Origin: Synechococcus sp. BIOS-E4-1
GTDB taxonomy: Bacteria; Cyanobacteriota; Cyanobacteriia; PCC-6307; Cyanobiaceae
Direction of reading: 5' to 3'
NCBI RefSeq assembly: GCF_014279995.1
Contig: NZ_CP047935.1
Coordinates: forward strand, 2,067,494-2,131,493
DNA length: 64,000 bases
In this document: one piece after another, positions 45,605 through 55,550 of the stretch
Layout: the number at the start of each line of letters is the position of its first letter
How positions within the stretch are numbered: the stretch's first letter is position 1
Made by a program: the position numbers and the translations under genes
Notes under the pieces: model-generated
What the model was told of the DNA's origin: nothing
What the model saw: the letters and a program-made list of their open reading frames with translations, nothing else
Database searches by the model: none

Positions 45605-47128
45605 ATGAGCGCAACGATGACAAACCCGCTGAGGGTCGGCCTGCGTCAGGAGCGAGTGATCGCCCCCCAATGCCTGGTGATCTTCGGAGCAAGTGGTGAC
45701 CTCACGCATCGCAAGTTGGTGCCAGCGTTGTTCGAGCTGTTCAAACAGCGCCGCCTGCCAAGTGAATTCGCATTGCTGGGATGTGCTCGGCGCCCATGGA
45801 GTGATGAGGAATTTCGCCAAAAGATGGCAGAAGCCATGGAGACCACGGTGAATGAGAACCGTGCGGCCTGGGAGCAGTTCTCGGCTGGCATGTTCTACGA
45901 ACCGGTGGATCTTCAGCAACCTGAGGACCTGGTGAAGCTCGGTCACCGACTCGACGAGATCGACAGATTGCGAGCCACCCGCAGCAATCGCACCTTCTAC
46001 TTATCAGTCTCTCCGAAGTTCTATGGCAGCGGTTGTCGTGCTCTGGCTGATGCAGGCCTGCTGAAGGATCCGCAACGCAGTCGTGTGGTGATCGAAAAGC
46101 CCTTCGGCAGGGATTACGGCAGTGCTCAAACCCTGAATCGGGTGGTGCAAAGCTGCGGACAGGAAAATCAGATCTTTCGGATTGACCACTATCTGGGCAA
46201 GGAAACAGTCCAGAACATCATGGTTCTGAGGTTTGCCAACACCATCTTCGAGCCGATCTGGAACCGGAACTACATCTCAAGTGTTCAGATCACGGCGGCG
46301 GAAACGGTCGGTGTTGAGGAACGGGCCGGCTACTACGAAACATCAGGCGCCCTCAGGGACATGGTGCAGAACCACCTGACCCAGATGCTGGCGATCACAG
46401 CCATGGAAACACCTGGACGCTTTGACCCTGAAGCCATCCGCAGTGAAAAGGCGAAGGTTCTTCAGGCAGCACGGCTGGCAGATGAAAACGAACCCTGGAA
46501 CTGCTGCATCCGTGGTCAGTACGGCCCTGGTGGGACCCAGGACTCACCCCTGCCCGGCTATCGCCAGGAACATGGCGTGGATGCCAACAGCACGACAGAA
46601 ACCTATGTGGCGATGAAACTGTTCATCGACAACTGGCGTTGGCAGGGTGTGCCCTTCTATGTGCGCACGGGTAAACGACTGCCCAAGCGTCTCAGCGAGG
46701 TCGTGCTCACCTTCAGAGAAGCGCCGGTGCACCTTTTTGATGCCGCGGGTGGAGGTCCGACCGCCAATCAACTGGTTTTGAGAATTCAACCCGATGAAGG
46801 TGCTGAATTCCGTTTTGAAGTGAAGTCTCCGGGTTCCGGAATGCGCAGCCGACCAGTCGAGATGGAATTTTCCTACGACGAATCGTTCGGAGAGCCATCC
46901 GATGAGGGCTATGTCCGACTGCTGGCCGACGCCATGCTCGGCGATCCCACGCTGTTCACTCGCAGTGATGAGGTGGAAGCGGCCTGGCGGCTCTACACCC
47001 CTCTTCTGGAGCTGATTGAAGACAGCCCCTGGCAGCTGCCGATCCACCCCTATGAGTCAAGAACCTGGGGACCGGCTGCATCCGATGCCCTTCTTGCCCG
47101 CGATGGCCTGCTCTGGCGTCGTCCTTGA
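45605..47128 (+). CDS. zwf: Glucose-6-phosphate 1-dehydrogenase
   Basis: First enzyme of the oxidative pentose-phosphate path, making NADPH at night. The Rossmann motif VIFGASGDLTHRKLVPALFE is at the N-terminus, and the substrate site RIDHYLGKE begins at 192. Further motifs EKPFGRDYGSAQTLNRVV and FYVRTGKRLPKR are present. 507 residues, normal length. In cyanobacteria activity depends on redox state and on OpcA, whose gene follows 45 bp later; co-transcription is likely. Confidence 0.97.
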   Translation: MSATMTNPLRVGLRQERVIAPQCLVIFGASGDLTHRKLVPALFELFKQRRLPSEFALLGCARRPWSDEEFRQKMAEAMETTVNENRAAWEQFSAGMFYEPVDLQQPEDLVKLGHRLDEIDRLRATRSNRTFYLSVSPKFYGSGCRALADAGLLKDPQRSRVVIEKPFGRDYGSAQTLNRVVQSCGQENQIFRIDHYLGKETVQNIMVLRFANTIFEPIWNRNYISSVQITAAETVGVEERAGYYETSGALRDMVQNHLTQMLAITAMETPGRFDPEAIRSEKAKVLQAARLADENEPWNCCIRGQYGPGGTQDSPLPGYRQEHGVDANSTTETYVAMKLFIDNWRWQGVPFYVRTGKRLPKRLSEVVLTFREAPVHLFDAAGGGPTANQLVLRIQPDEGAEFRFEVKSPGSGMRSRPVEMEFSYDESFGEPSDEGYVRLLADAMLGDPTLFTRSDEVEAAWRLYTPLLELIEDSPWQLPIHPYESRTWGPAASDALLARDGLLWRRP

Positions 47129-47173
47129 CCAGATCCGACTGATCACAACCTGTCCCAATTAACTGGCTGCACC

Positions 47174-48457
47174 ATGTCCCCCCAGCTCACGCTTCAAACC
47201 CCTCTCGAACTACCACCCTCTGAGGTACCTGGCTACCTAGAGCAACTCTGGTCGCGGGATCAGCCCAACAACGTCGGAGCTCACACCTTCTGCCTGCTCG
47301 TCTGGCAACCGGCCTGGGTTGAGCAACAACTGGTGCGCACGGGCCGCCTGGATGGACCGATCACCGGCGTTCAGAGATCGCAGCTGATTGCCGCAGGACG
47401 TCAGGCAGTTGTGGATGGCGATCTGCCCATCAGCACGCCACCGCTCACAGGAGCCGTGGCGACTTGCCTCAGCCAAATGGACGGAGGGCATACCAGCGAG
47501 GATCTGCGCGGCCAGCACGTGGATGCAGCTCTCAGCAACCTGCGCCCGCGGCGACTGATCACTCTGGCGCCAAGCCTCGATTCAGAACAGCCCCTTGAAA
47601 CCCTGGTGGCTGCATACTGCCCGCTTCCTGAAGAAGGCGGTGGAACGGTCGCCTGCGGAGATGTGGTGGTGTTGCGTGGAGGCAAGCCTGCGCTGCAGCA
47701 GGGGCTCACAATTCTCGATCCTCTGTTGCCGGAGGAACTCCCCTCCTGGGTGTGGTGGAACGGAGCCCTCGATGAAGCCCCTGAGCTTCTGCAACAACTT
47801 GCCAGCTCACCACGAAGGCTGATTCTCGATTCCGCCCTTGGAGAACCTGGTTTCTGCCTCAACCTGCTGGCCTCAAGGATCGAAGCAGGGCAGGCGGTCA
47901 ACGATCTCAACTGGCTGCGGCTTGGCAGCTGGCATCAAACCCTGGCCATGGTCTTCGATCCACCGCATCGCCGCGATGCACTTGGTCACGTGGTTCAACT
48001 CGACATTGATGTCGAAGGCGACCATCCAGTCCAGGGACTCCTTCTGGCATCCTGGATTGCCGACCGTCTGAGCTGGGAGCTGCAGCACACCCAGCGCAAC
48101 TCGGACCAGAGCATCAGCGCCAACTTCAGGCGCCCTGATGGCACTGATGTTCAGATGCGGGTGTCGCCGGTTCCCATGGGGCAACCCAGCATTCATCCCG
48201 GTCAGATTGTGGGGCTGCGCCTGATCTGCAAGCCGGACAACCAGCCTGCGATCTGCGTGATTCTCTGCGCTGAATCCGGAGGCTGCATGCGACTGGAAGC
48301 GGGTGGAATGGCCAGCATGGAACTGATTGAGGAAGTGGTTCCGGTGCAGCATTCCCCAGTGGAGGCGGATGTGTCTCGCCAGCTGGAAGGAGGCCATGAC
48401 TCCACCAACCCACTGCTCGCTTCTGCGGCCCCACTAGCTGCCAAGCTGATCAGCTGA
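47174..48457 (+). CDS. opcA: Glucose-6-phosphate dehydrogenase assembly protein OpcA
   Basis: 427-residue cyanobacterial OpcA, which promotes oligomer assembly and redox activation of Zwf. N-terminal PGYLEQLWSRDQPNNVGAHT, then FCLLVWQPAWVEQQL, middle LITLAPSLDSEQPLETLVAA and C-terminal RLEAGGMASMELIEEVVP follow the family. No catalytic site is expected. The zwf-opcA order is general in cyanobacteria and supports the call. It lies 57 bp before cbiA/cobB. Confidence 0.95.
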   Translation: MSPQLTLQTPLELPPSEVPGYLEQLWSRDQPNNVGAHTFCLLVWQPAWVEQQLVRTGRLDGPITGVQRSQLIAAGRQAVVDGDLPISTPPLTGAVATCLSQMDGGHTSEDLRGQHVDAALSNLRPRRLITLAPSLDSEQPLETLVAAYCPLPEEGGGTVACGDVVVLRGGKPALQQGLTILDPLLPEELPSWVWWNGALDEAPELLQQLASSPRRLILDSALGEPGFCLNLLASRIEAGQAVNDLNWLRLGSWHQTLAMVFDPPHRRDALGHVVQLDIDVEGDHPVQGLLLASWIADRLSWELQHTQRNSDQSISANFRRPDGTDVQMRVSPVPMGQPSIHPGQIVGLRLICKPDNQPAICVILCAESGGCMRLEAGGMASMELIEEVVPVQHSPVEADVSRQLEGGHDSTNPLLASAAPLAAKLIS

Positions 48458-48514
48458 ATCCCAGCTAAGCGGGGTCTCTCCTGTAGCTCCGCTCAAACCA
48501 TCTCCGCTCACACC

Positions 48515-49909
48515 ATGGCCTGCGTGATCGCTGCTCCGGCCAGCGGCAGCGGAAAAACTCTGCTGAGCCTCTGCCTGATTGCCTGGGCCCGCCAACTTGG
48601 GCACAGCATTCAGCCCTTCAAGGTCGGACCCGACTATCTCGACCCACAGCTGCTTTCGCTGGCGGCAACACAGCCCTGCCGAAATCTGGATCTGCCCCTT
48701 TGTGGAGAGCACTGGGTTCAGCTCAGTTTCAACGGTTATGGCGGGCGTTCTGACATGACCCTGGTTGAGGGCGTGATGGGACTGTTCGATGGCATTGGAG
48801 CCAGCTCCGAGGGGAGTACAGCCGAAGTGGCGGTGAACCTGGACATTCCGGTGGTGCTGGTGGTGGATGCCGGAGGTCAGGCACGTTCACTCGGAGCTCT
48901 GGTTCGAGGCTTCAGAGATCTCGATCCACGCCTCAACCTTGCTGGCGTTGTGCTGAATCGTGTGAGCAGTCCCAGACATCGGGAGCTGCTTGAGGAGGTG
49001 CTCACGGACATCGGCGTGCAATGCCTGGGCTGCCTACCGAAAGATCCCAGCCTGGAGCTGCCAAACCGGCATCTGGGTCTTGCTCCGGCCCATGAACTGA
49101 GCTGCCTGCAAAAGCGACTGGGTCACTGGGCTTCTCTGGCAAAGCAGCACCTCAACATGGACGTGTTTCGCACGCTCCTGCAGTCACCCAAGCGCGGTCC
49201 GGATCCGATTCAAAGTCTCTTCTTCCCAGCACCGGAGAGCTCACAACAACACGTTCTGCCCGTCGCCGTCGCACAGGATGAGGCCTTCCACTTCCGCTAC
49301 CCCGAGATGCAGGAGTGCCTGGAGCTGCTGGGGATGCCGGTGCTGTCCTGGAGTCCTTTGAGCGATGCCGCTCCACCAGCAGAGGCGACCGGCCTGATCC
49401 TGCCTGGAGGATTCCCGGAGCTGCATGCAGAGCAGCTGAGTGAATGCAAGATAACCTTCTCATCGCTGCACGCATGGATTCGCGATAAGCCGATTTACGC
49501 CGAATGCGGAGGGATGCTGCTGCTGGGTCGAGGTCTGGCAGGTCCAGATGGAACTCTGCACACGATGGCTGGTCTGTTGCCGTTTGAAGCCAGACGCGGA
49601 AGGCTGCAGGTGGGCTACAGGCTGCTAGAGGCAAGAACAGACAGCCTGCTGTTGCGCAAGGGTGAAAGGCTCAGGGGCCATGAGTTCCACCGCTGGCAAC
49701 TGTGCAGTGAATCAGATGAAAGCGTTGGCAGCTTTGGGCCGCTGTGGCAGGTTGAAGGATGGAAAGTTGAGCGCAGAGCAGAGGGATGGAACCTGCCCAA
49801 TCTCCACGCAAGCTGGGTCCACCTCCATTGGGCAGGATCCTCGATGATCCCCTGCAGATGGCGCGCCGTGCTCGGCTTCGCAGCGAAGCGGAACGTCGCC
49901 GCTTTGTGA
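48515..49909 (+). CDS. cbiA: Cobyrinic acid a,c-diamide synthase
   Basis: Glutamine-dependent enzyme (CbiA/CobB) that amidates side chains a and c of cobyrinate in cobalamin synthesis. P-loop-like ATPase motif APASGSGKTLLS at 7-18 and FKVGPDYLDPQLL follow the family. The glutaminase domain has catalytic Cys331 (YAECGGMLLLG). 464 residues, normal length. Marine Synechococcus make pseudocobalamin, so the product serves that route. Its stop codon overlaps the acylphosphatase GTG start. Confidence 0.93.
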   Translation: MACVIAAPASGSGKTLLSLCLIAWARQLGHSIQPFKVGPDYLDPQLLSLAATQPCRNLDLPLCGEHWVQLSFNGYGGRSDMTLVEGVMGLFDGIGASSEGSTAEVAVNLDIPVVLVVDAGGQARSLGALVRGFRDLDPRLNLAGVVLNRVSSPRHRELLEEVLTDIGVQCLGCLPKDPSLELPNRHLGLAPAHELSCLQKRLGHWASLAKQHLNMDVFRTLLQSPKRGPDPIQSLFFPAPESSQQHVLPVAVAQDEAFHFRYPEMQECLELLGMPVLSWSPLSDAAPPAEATGLILPGGFPELHAEQLSECKITFSSLHAWIRDKPIYAECGGMLLLGRGLAGPDGTLHTMAGLLPFEARRGRLQVGYRLLEARTDSLLLRKGERLRGHEFHRWQLCSESDESVGSFGPLWQVEGWKVERRAEGWNLPNLHASWVHLHWAGSSMIPCRWRAVLGFAAKRNVAAL

Positions 49910-50211
49910 CCCGCAGCACCCGGCAACGGTCAGTCACCCTTCAGGAGCGCTGGCGTTTTCTCGTGGAAGGCACCGTTCAGGGCGTTGGGTTCCGGCAGGC
50001 CTGTCGGAGACGTGCTCTGGAACTGGGTCTCAGCGGTTGGGTCAGAAATCTCGATGACGGCAGAGTGGAAGTGCAAGCCGAAGGCGATCAGCTCCCCCTC
50101 AACGAACTGAGGCTTTGGTGTGAACAGGGTCCGAGCGAAGCGAGGGTTCGTCATGTCAGGCCCTGTCAGATGCCAATCACCGGTGCCGACTGGTTTGAGA
50201 TCCGTCACTGA
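49906..50211 (+). CDS. acyP: Acylphosphatase
   Basis: 101 residues from GTG 49906, which overlaps the previous stop as GTGA; ATG 49858 would add 16 residues inside cbiA. The motifs are those of the family: RWRFLVEGTVQGVGFRQACR, with the catalytic Arg, and LSGWVRNLDDGRVEVQAEGD, with the catalytic Asn. It hydrolyses acyl phosphates; the physiological role is uncertain. Likely coupled to cbiA. Confidence 0.85.
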   Translation: MTRSTRQRSVTLQERWRFLVEGTVQGVGFRQACRRRALELGLSGWVRNLDDGRVEVQAEGDQLPLNELRLWCEQGPSEARVRHVRPCQMPITGADWFEIRH

Positions 50212-50302
50212 CAACGAGGTCGCAAGCGATTGCAGCGATTGCAGGCGAAGCCAAATCAATCCCTGAAGGTCACAATCTGGAAAGAGACGGCTCCTTCTGG
50301 CC

Positions 50303-50896
50303 ATGACAAAACAACGCCAGCTCTGGCTCCTTCGCCATGGAGCCACCGAGTGGGCTCGCAACGGACGTCACACAGGTAACACCGACCTTCCTCTGCTTCC
50401 AGAGGGAGAAGACGAGGCACGTCAACTGGCTCCTGTGCTGAGCCAGCAGAACTTTGCTGCCGTCTTCAGCTCACCTCTGCAACGCGCGCGCCAAACCTGC
50501 GAGCTCGGCGGACTGGGCGCAAACATGATGGTGATGAAGGAGTTACTGGAATGGAATTACGGTGATTACGAGGGCATCACCACTCCGGAGATTCAGCGCA
50601 CGGTGCCGGACTGGAGCGTCTTCAGCCATGGCTGTCCCAATGGCGAAGACGCTGAGGCCGTGCAAAAACGCTGCGAAACCGCGATTCGGATTGCCTTGGA
50701 ATCGCCTGGGAATGGAGATGTGGCGCTGTTTGCCCATGGGCATATTCTGCGGGCCTTGGCCGGAACCTGGCTTGGACTGGGAGCCGTGGGCGGCAGGCTG
50801 CTGATGTTGAGCACCGGAAGTATCTGTGTGCTTGGTTTCGAGCATGGAAAGCATGCGATTGTGCGCTGGAATGCGCCTGCTGACGGCCGGTTCTGA
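50303..50896 (+). CDS. Histidine-phosphatase family (phosphoglycerate-mutase-like) protein
   Basis: 197 residues. LLRHGATEWARNGRHTGNTD carries the catalytic RHG, and VALFAHGHILRALAG carries the second His. FSSPLQRARQTCELGG is typical. The order and length fit a small-molecule phosphatase; one possibility, given cobalamin genes nearby, is CobC-like dephosphorylation, but fructose-bisphosphate and other substrates are known for relatives. Its stop codon overlaps the next start (TGATG). Confidence 0.85.
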   Translation: MTKQRQLWLLRHGATEWARNGRHTGNTDLPLLPEGEDEARQLAPVLSQQNFAAVFSSPLQRARQTCELGGLGANMMVMKELLEWNYGDYEGITTPEIQRTVPDWSVFSHGCPNGEDAEAVQKRCETAIRIALESPGNGDVALFAHGHILRALAGTWLGLGAVGGRLLMLSTGSICVLGFEHGKHAIVRWNAPADGRF

Positions 50897-51582
50897 TGAG
50901 CGACACAACCCTCTGGGCGGAACTGCTGGCCTATGGCACCGGCATTGGCCTCTCGCCGATCCATATCGCCGTTCTCCTACTGCTGCTCTTGGGTCCGAAC
51001 CCGATCAAAAGAGGCGGATGGTTCGTCGCGACCTGGGTGATCACCACACTTCTTGCCGCCACGCTGCTGGTGACGGTGGGGCATTCCCTTGTGCTGGACA
51101 TGAGTCATGGCTCCCATCACCGCACGGGCCTGGATCTGCTGGCGGGCGGAGCGCTGGTCGCCATCGGTGGACGGGAACTGATCAAATCCTTTACCGAGGG
51201 TTCGGAGCCGCCGTCCTGGACCAAAGGCATCGACCGTTTCCTGGCCATGCCGCTGCCGCTGCTGTTGTTGTTGGGTTCCGTCGGAGAATTCATCAGCCCC
51301 GACGACATCGTGCTGTTCGCCAAGTCAGCCGGTGTGGTTCTGTCCGCGCAGTTGCCCACCTGGCAGGAAGCAGTCGGCCTGGCTGCTTTCACATTCGGAG
51401 CAAGCCTGTTTCTGCTCACCCCTTTCTTGGCCGTGGTCATCGGCCGCGAGAATGTCGTTCCACTTCTCGAAAAAGGGAAAGAGGTGTTGTTTGCCCGTGG
51501 AAGCCTTCTGGTTGGTGGGGTGAGTCTCGGACTCGGGATCTACCTGGGATGGCAGGGCGTCAGTGGCATGACTGTGATCTGA
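50896..51582 (+). CDS. GAP-family (Sap-like) membrane transporter
   Basis: 228 residues with about six hydrophobic segments (GIGLSPIHIAVLLLLLLGPN; WFVATWVITTLLAATLLVTV; the last near VGGVSLGLGIYLGW). The N-terminal Gly/Ser-Pro-x-x motif and six-helix layout fit the GAP/LysE-like family. Substrate unknown. The gene overlaps the histidine-phosphatase stop by one base, so translation is coupled. Convergent with the RecD-like gene. Confidence 0.7.
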   Translation: MSDTTLWAELLAYGTGIGLSPIHIAVLLLLLLGPNPIKRGGWFVATWVITTLLAATLLVTVGHSLVLDMSHGSHHRTGLDLLAGGALVAIGGRELIKSFTEGSEPPSWTKGIDRFLAMPLPLLLLLGSVGEFISPDDIVLFAKSAGVVLSAQLPTWQEAVGLAAFTFGASLFLLTPFLAVVIGRENVVPLLEKGKEVLFARGSLLVGGVSLGLGIYLGWQGVSGMTVI

Positions 51583-51621
51583 AACGAATCACATGCCTTC
51601 AGAAGTCAAAGCCATGACCGA

Positions 51622-53112
51622 CTAGCCCATCCCGCGCAAAGCCTTGCTCCAGGAGGCTGCATTGCGTTGGCTGTCACCCACCAAATAAACCCCATGCCTG
51701 GCGCGACTGACGGCCACATAGGCCAGCTGTTGATGAAAAACCCGCCGATCAGGAGCGAGGCGATCAAGGCTGCGCGGGAACACATCATCAGCGACAAAAA
51801 CCTCACCAAAGCTGCTGCCCTGACTGCGATGCACCGTGAGCACAGCAGCAGGCCCAAGCGATGCGAAAGCATCCCTCACCAGGAAGTAGCGGCGCCACAG
51901 CGGTCGCCCGCCACGTTTCCCCGCATTCCTTGCGTCCTGAGCCAGACGCTTCAGCAGTGCATCCAGGTGTTCCCTCGCCTGGCTGCCGGAGGGAGGCTGA
52001 AGGCGCAGGTTGAGCTCAAGCTCACCGCTGCGAACCTTGGCGTTGAGGGTCTCGATCACCGGAGCGCCAAGACCGGCCAGTGACATCTGGGCTTCACCGG
52101 CAACTCCGAACTCCGCCAGATCGCAGCGTTCCGGCGACACGTCTTCAACAACGAGTTCTCGATTGGAACCCAGCACCAGGTCGGGATCTTCACCGGTCTC
52201 GCCCCCGTCGCTGGACGCCGGTGCCATCACCGCTGTACGCGTGATCAACACCTCACCCGGCAAAACGGCCATCTGATCCGCCATCTCTCCATGAATGGCC
52301 CTGCGGGCATGGGGCACCAGGGCCTCCAGACGGCGATTGGTGTAGCAGAGGATTCTTGCTGCATCAGGGTTATCAGAGGCCGCGGCCTGACGCAGACCCT
52401 CCTGCGCACGCGACAACCAGTCGCCTCTGCTCAGCACACCCACCTGACCCAGATTCGAGCGCACGGGTGGCAGCAGCGGCGGAACTTCGCAGGGCAAGCG
52501 ACCGTCGCGCAGGCAGCTGGCGAGCTGAAGGACTGGACCCTGATGACGAACCACCTCGCACAGACAGGCAGAAACAGCACGTTTCATGCCGAACACCGGG
52601 CTTTCGCTTTCACCCACCGGTGGCAACTGGGCAGGATCTCCCACAAAGACCAGTCGTGTCTTAAACGGGTGAGCACACTGCAAGGCGATCGAGAGCAACG
52701 AGCTATCGACCATCGAGGCCTCATCGACCAGCACCAGCCCGAGATGCTCCAAAGCTGCCGCGGTTTGTTCGGTGGATTCACACAGCTCCCGATCACCCTG
52801 TCGCTTGAGCTTCAGACGCAGCAAGCGGTGGATTGTGGAGGGGTACCAGGTGGGCTGAAGACCTTCAAGGTTGAGGGCCTGTCGTAAAACCCCAACAGCT
52901 TTATGGGTTGGTGCCACAACGGTCCAGCAGAGACCGCTGCTTTCCACCTGCCTCAGCAAACGCATCGACAGGAAGGTCTTGCCGCTGCCGGCATAGCCGC
53001 TGAGAACGAAAGGAAGGCTTGCATCCTTCTGCTGCAGCCAGTCGGAGAAGGCCTCTGCCGCCTTGTTTTGATCCTCGGTGAGGCTCAGTTCAGCGTGGGG
53101 AAATGATGTCAC
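51622..53112 (-). CDS. RecD-like superfamily-1 DNA helicase
   Basis: 496 residues. Walker A VLSGYAGSGKTFLSMRLL, motif II LVLVDEASMVDS, motif III VFVGDPAQLPPVGESESPVF and C-terminal motifs ALTVHRSQGSSF-type (VLTVHRSQGSSFGEVFV) and YVAVSRARHGVYLVGD. This is a RecD2/Pif1-like 5'-3' helicase core without RecB/RecC partners in the window. GTG start overlaps the end of the PAP2-like gene as GTGA. Possible roles: repair or replication restart. Confidence 0.88.
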   Translation of the reverse strand: MTSFPHAELSLTEDQNKAAEAFSDWLQQKDASLPFVLSGYAGSGKTFLSMRLLRQVESSGLCWTVVAPTHKAVGVLRQALNLEGLQPTWYPSTIHRLLRLKLKRQGDRELCESTEQTAAALEHLGLVLVDEASMVDSSLLSIALQCAHPFKTRLVFVGDPAQLPPVGESESPVFGMKRAVSACLCEVVRHQGPVLQLASCLRDGRLPCEVPPLLPPVRSNLGQVGVLSRGDWLSRAQEGLRQAAASDNPDAARILCYTNRRLEALVPHARRAIHGEMADQMAVLPGEVLITRTAVMAPASSDGGETGEDPDLVLGSNRELVVEDVSPERCDLAEFGVAGEAQMSLAGLGAPVIETLNAKVRSGELELNLRLQPPSGSQAREHLDALLKRLAQDARNAGKRGGRPLWRRYFLVRDAFASLGPAAVLTVHRSQGSSFGEVFVADDVFPRSLDRLAPDRRVFHQQLAYVAVSRARHGVYLVGDSQRNAASWSKALRGMG

Positions 53113-53615
53113 CCCAGAGCGTTGGTGATCAGTTGCGTCAATTGAAGCGGTGATCCCAGAAAATCGAGACCAAGCAAAGCAATTGTGGGGCCCAGCAAGC
53201 TTCCGACCAGCACTTCCGTTCGGGAATGTCCAAGCCGTTGCTTGAGTGGTTTCTCGAAGGGTGTCTTCCAGAGAGACTCCGGCAAGGCATTGACCCGTTC
53301 AGCGGTGAAACCGGCAGCACGCCTCACACCGCTGGCGTCATACATCACCACGAACGCCACAGTGGCGGCAAGGGCAAAAACAGAAGAGGCGAATCCCTCC
53401 TGCCAGCCCACCGCTGCGGCCGTCCCACTCACAAGTGCTGCATGACTGGACGGCATCCCACCGGTTTCGAACAGAACCGCAGGCCTCCAGCGGCGAAAGA
53501 CGACGAGTTCAATCAGCAACTTCGACAGTTGAGCTAGTCCGCAAGCTGCAAGCCCCCAGGCCAGAACTCCATTGTCCAGAATCTGAAGGGGGATGCTTAG
53601 AGAGACGTCATCCAT
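53109..53615 (-). CDS. Divergent PAP2-family (DUF212) membrane protein
   Basis: 168 residues from ATG 53615. An upstream extension to 53681 would overlap crtE and is not needed. The motif FETGGMPSSHAALVSGTAAA carries the PSSH of the PAP2 fold, and MYDASGVRRAAG is typical of DUF212. Four to five hydrophobic segments. It may hydrolyse a lipid phosphate, but the family lacks part of the usual phosphatase signature. It starts 3 bp after the crtE stop and overlaps the helicase start. Confidence 0.8.
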   Translation of the reverse strand: MDDVSLSIPLQILDNGVLAWGLAACGLAQLSKLLIELVVFRRWRPAVLFETGGMPSSHAALVSGTAAAVGWQEGFASSVFALAATVAFVVMYDASGVRRAAGFTAERVNALPESLWKTPFEKPLKQRLGHSRTEVLVGSLLGPTIALLGLDFLGSPLQLTQLITNALG

Positions 53616-53617
53616 GC

Positions 53618-54583
<966 letters not shown>

Positions 54584-54609
54584 TCAGGCCGACGGGCCCG
54601 CAAGCACCA

Positions 54610-55491
54610 TCAGATGATCAAGTCAGCCAGATCGTGATCGACCCCGTGGCGACGGCACCAGGCCACAACGGTGTTGACCAGCAGCATCGTGACGGTCATG
54701 GGGCCAACGCCTCCGGGCACGGGCGAGAGCGCTGCGGCAATGGGTTCCAGCTCTGCGGCCTTGACATCACCACAAAGACCACCCTCAGGACGGCGGTGGA
54801 TCCCAACATCGACCACAACCGTGCCGGGGCTCACATGCTCGGCTCCCAGCATTTCCGGACGACCGGCCGCTACAACCAGAATATCTGCCTGACGAGTGAG
54901 GGCAGCGAGATCCACGGTGCGCGAATGCGCAATGGTCACCGTTGCGTTCGCGGCCTGAAGCATCAATGCCATGGGCTGCCCCACCAGAATGCTGCGTCCG
55001 ACCACCACGGCACGACGCCCCGCAGCATCGATGTCAGCACTGCGCAGCATGGCCATCACACCGGCTGGAGTGCAGCTGCGGGGGCCCTGCTCACCCTTGA
55101 GCAACCGGCCCAGATTCAGCGTATGCAGACCATCGGCATCCTTTTCAGGATTAATTGCTGCCAGCAGAGGGGTTTCATCGAGTCCCTGCGGAAGGGGAAG
55201 CTGCAACAGGATCCCATCCACCCTGGGGTTGTCATTCAACGCACGGATTGCCTCCAGCACCTGCTCAGCCGAAGCATCTGCGGGAAGGTGAGCTCCATAA
55301 CTCTCAACGCCGATGCGGGCACAGGCCTTTTCCTTGTTAGCCACGTAGACAGCACTGGCTGGATCATCACCCACCCGCAGAACAGCCAACCCCGGGGGGC
55401 GACCGGCGGACTGACTCGCGGATTGGATCTGAGACTGCAGCCTCAGCTCGAGCGTCTTGGCCAGGGCCTTGCCATCCAACCTGAGGGCCAT
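54610..55491 (-). CDS. folD: Methylenetetrahydrofolate dehydrogenase/cyclohydrolase
   Basis: Bifunctional C1 enzyme. From ATG 55491 it has 293 residues; an ATG two codons upstream is possible, and a longer frame reaching 55818 would run antisense to the HD-domain gene. Motifs: [20 protein letters not shown] (catalytic Lys), [20 protein letters not shown] and the NADP loop [17 protein letters not shown], ending [15 protein letters not shown]. Divergent from the HD-domain gene across 59 bp, and upstream of crtE. Confidence 0.93.
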   Translation of the reverse strand: MALRLDGKALAKTLELRLQSQIQSASQSAGRPPGLAVLRVGDDPASAVYVANKEKACARIGVESYGAHLPADASAEQVLEAIRALNDNPRVDGILLQLPLPQGLDETPLLAAINPEKDADGLHTLNLGRLLKGEQGPRSCTPAGVMAMLRSADIDAAGRRAVVVGRSILVGQPMALMLQAANATVTIAHSRTVDLAALTRQADILVVAAGRPEMLGAEHVSPGTVVVDVGIHRRPEGGLCGDVKAAELEPIAAALSPVPGGVGPMTVTMLLVNTVVAWCRRHGVDHDLADLII

Positions 55492-55550
55492 TGACATCCG
55501 ATGCACTTGAATCCAGCATGCCGCTCCGGCAGAGCTAGCGTCTGTACTGG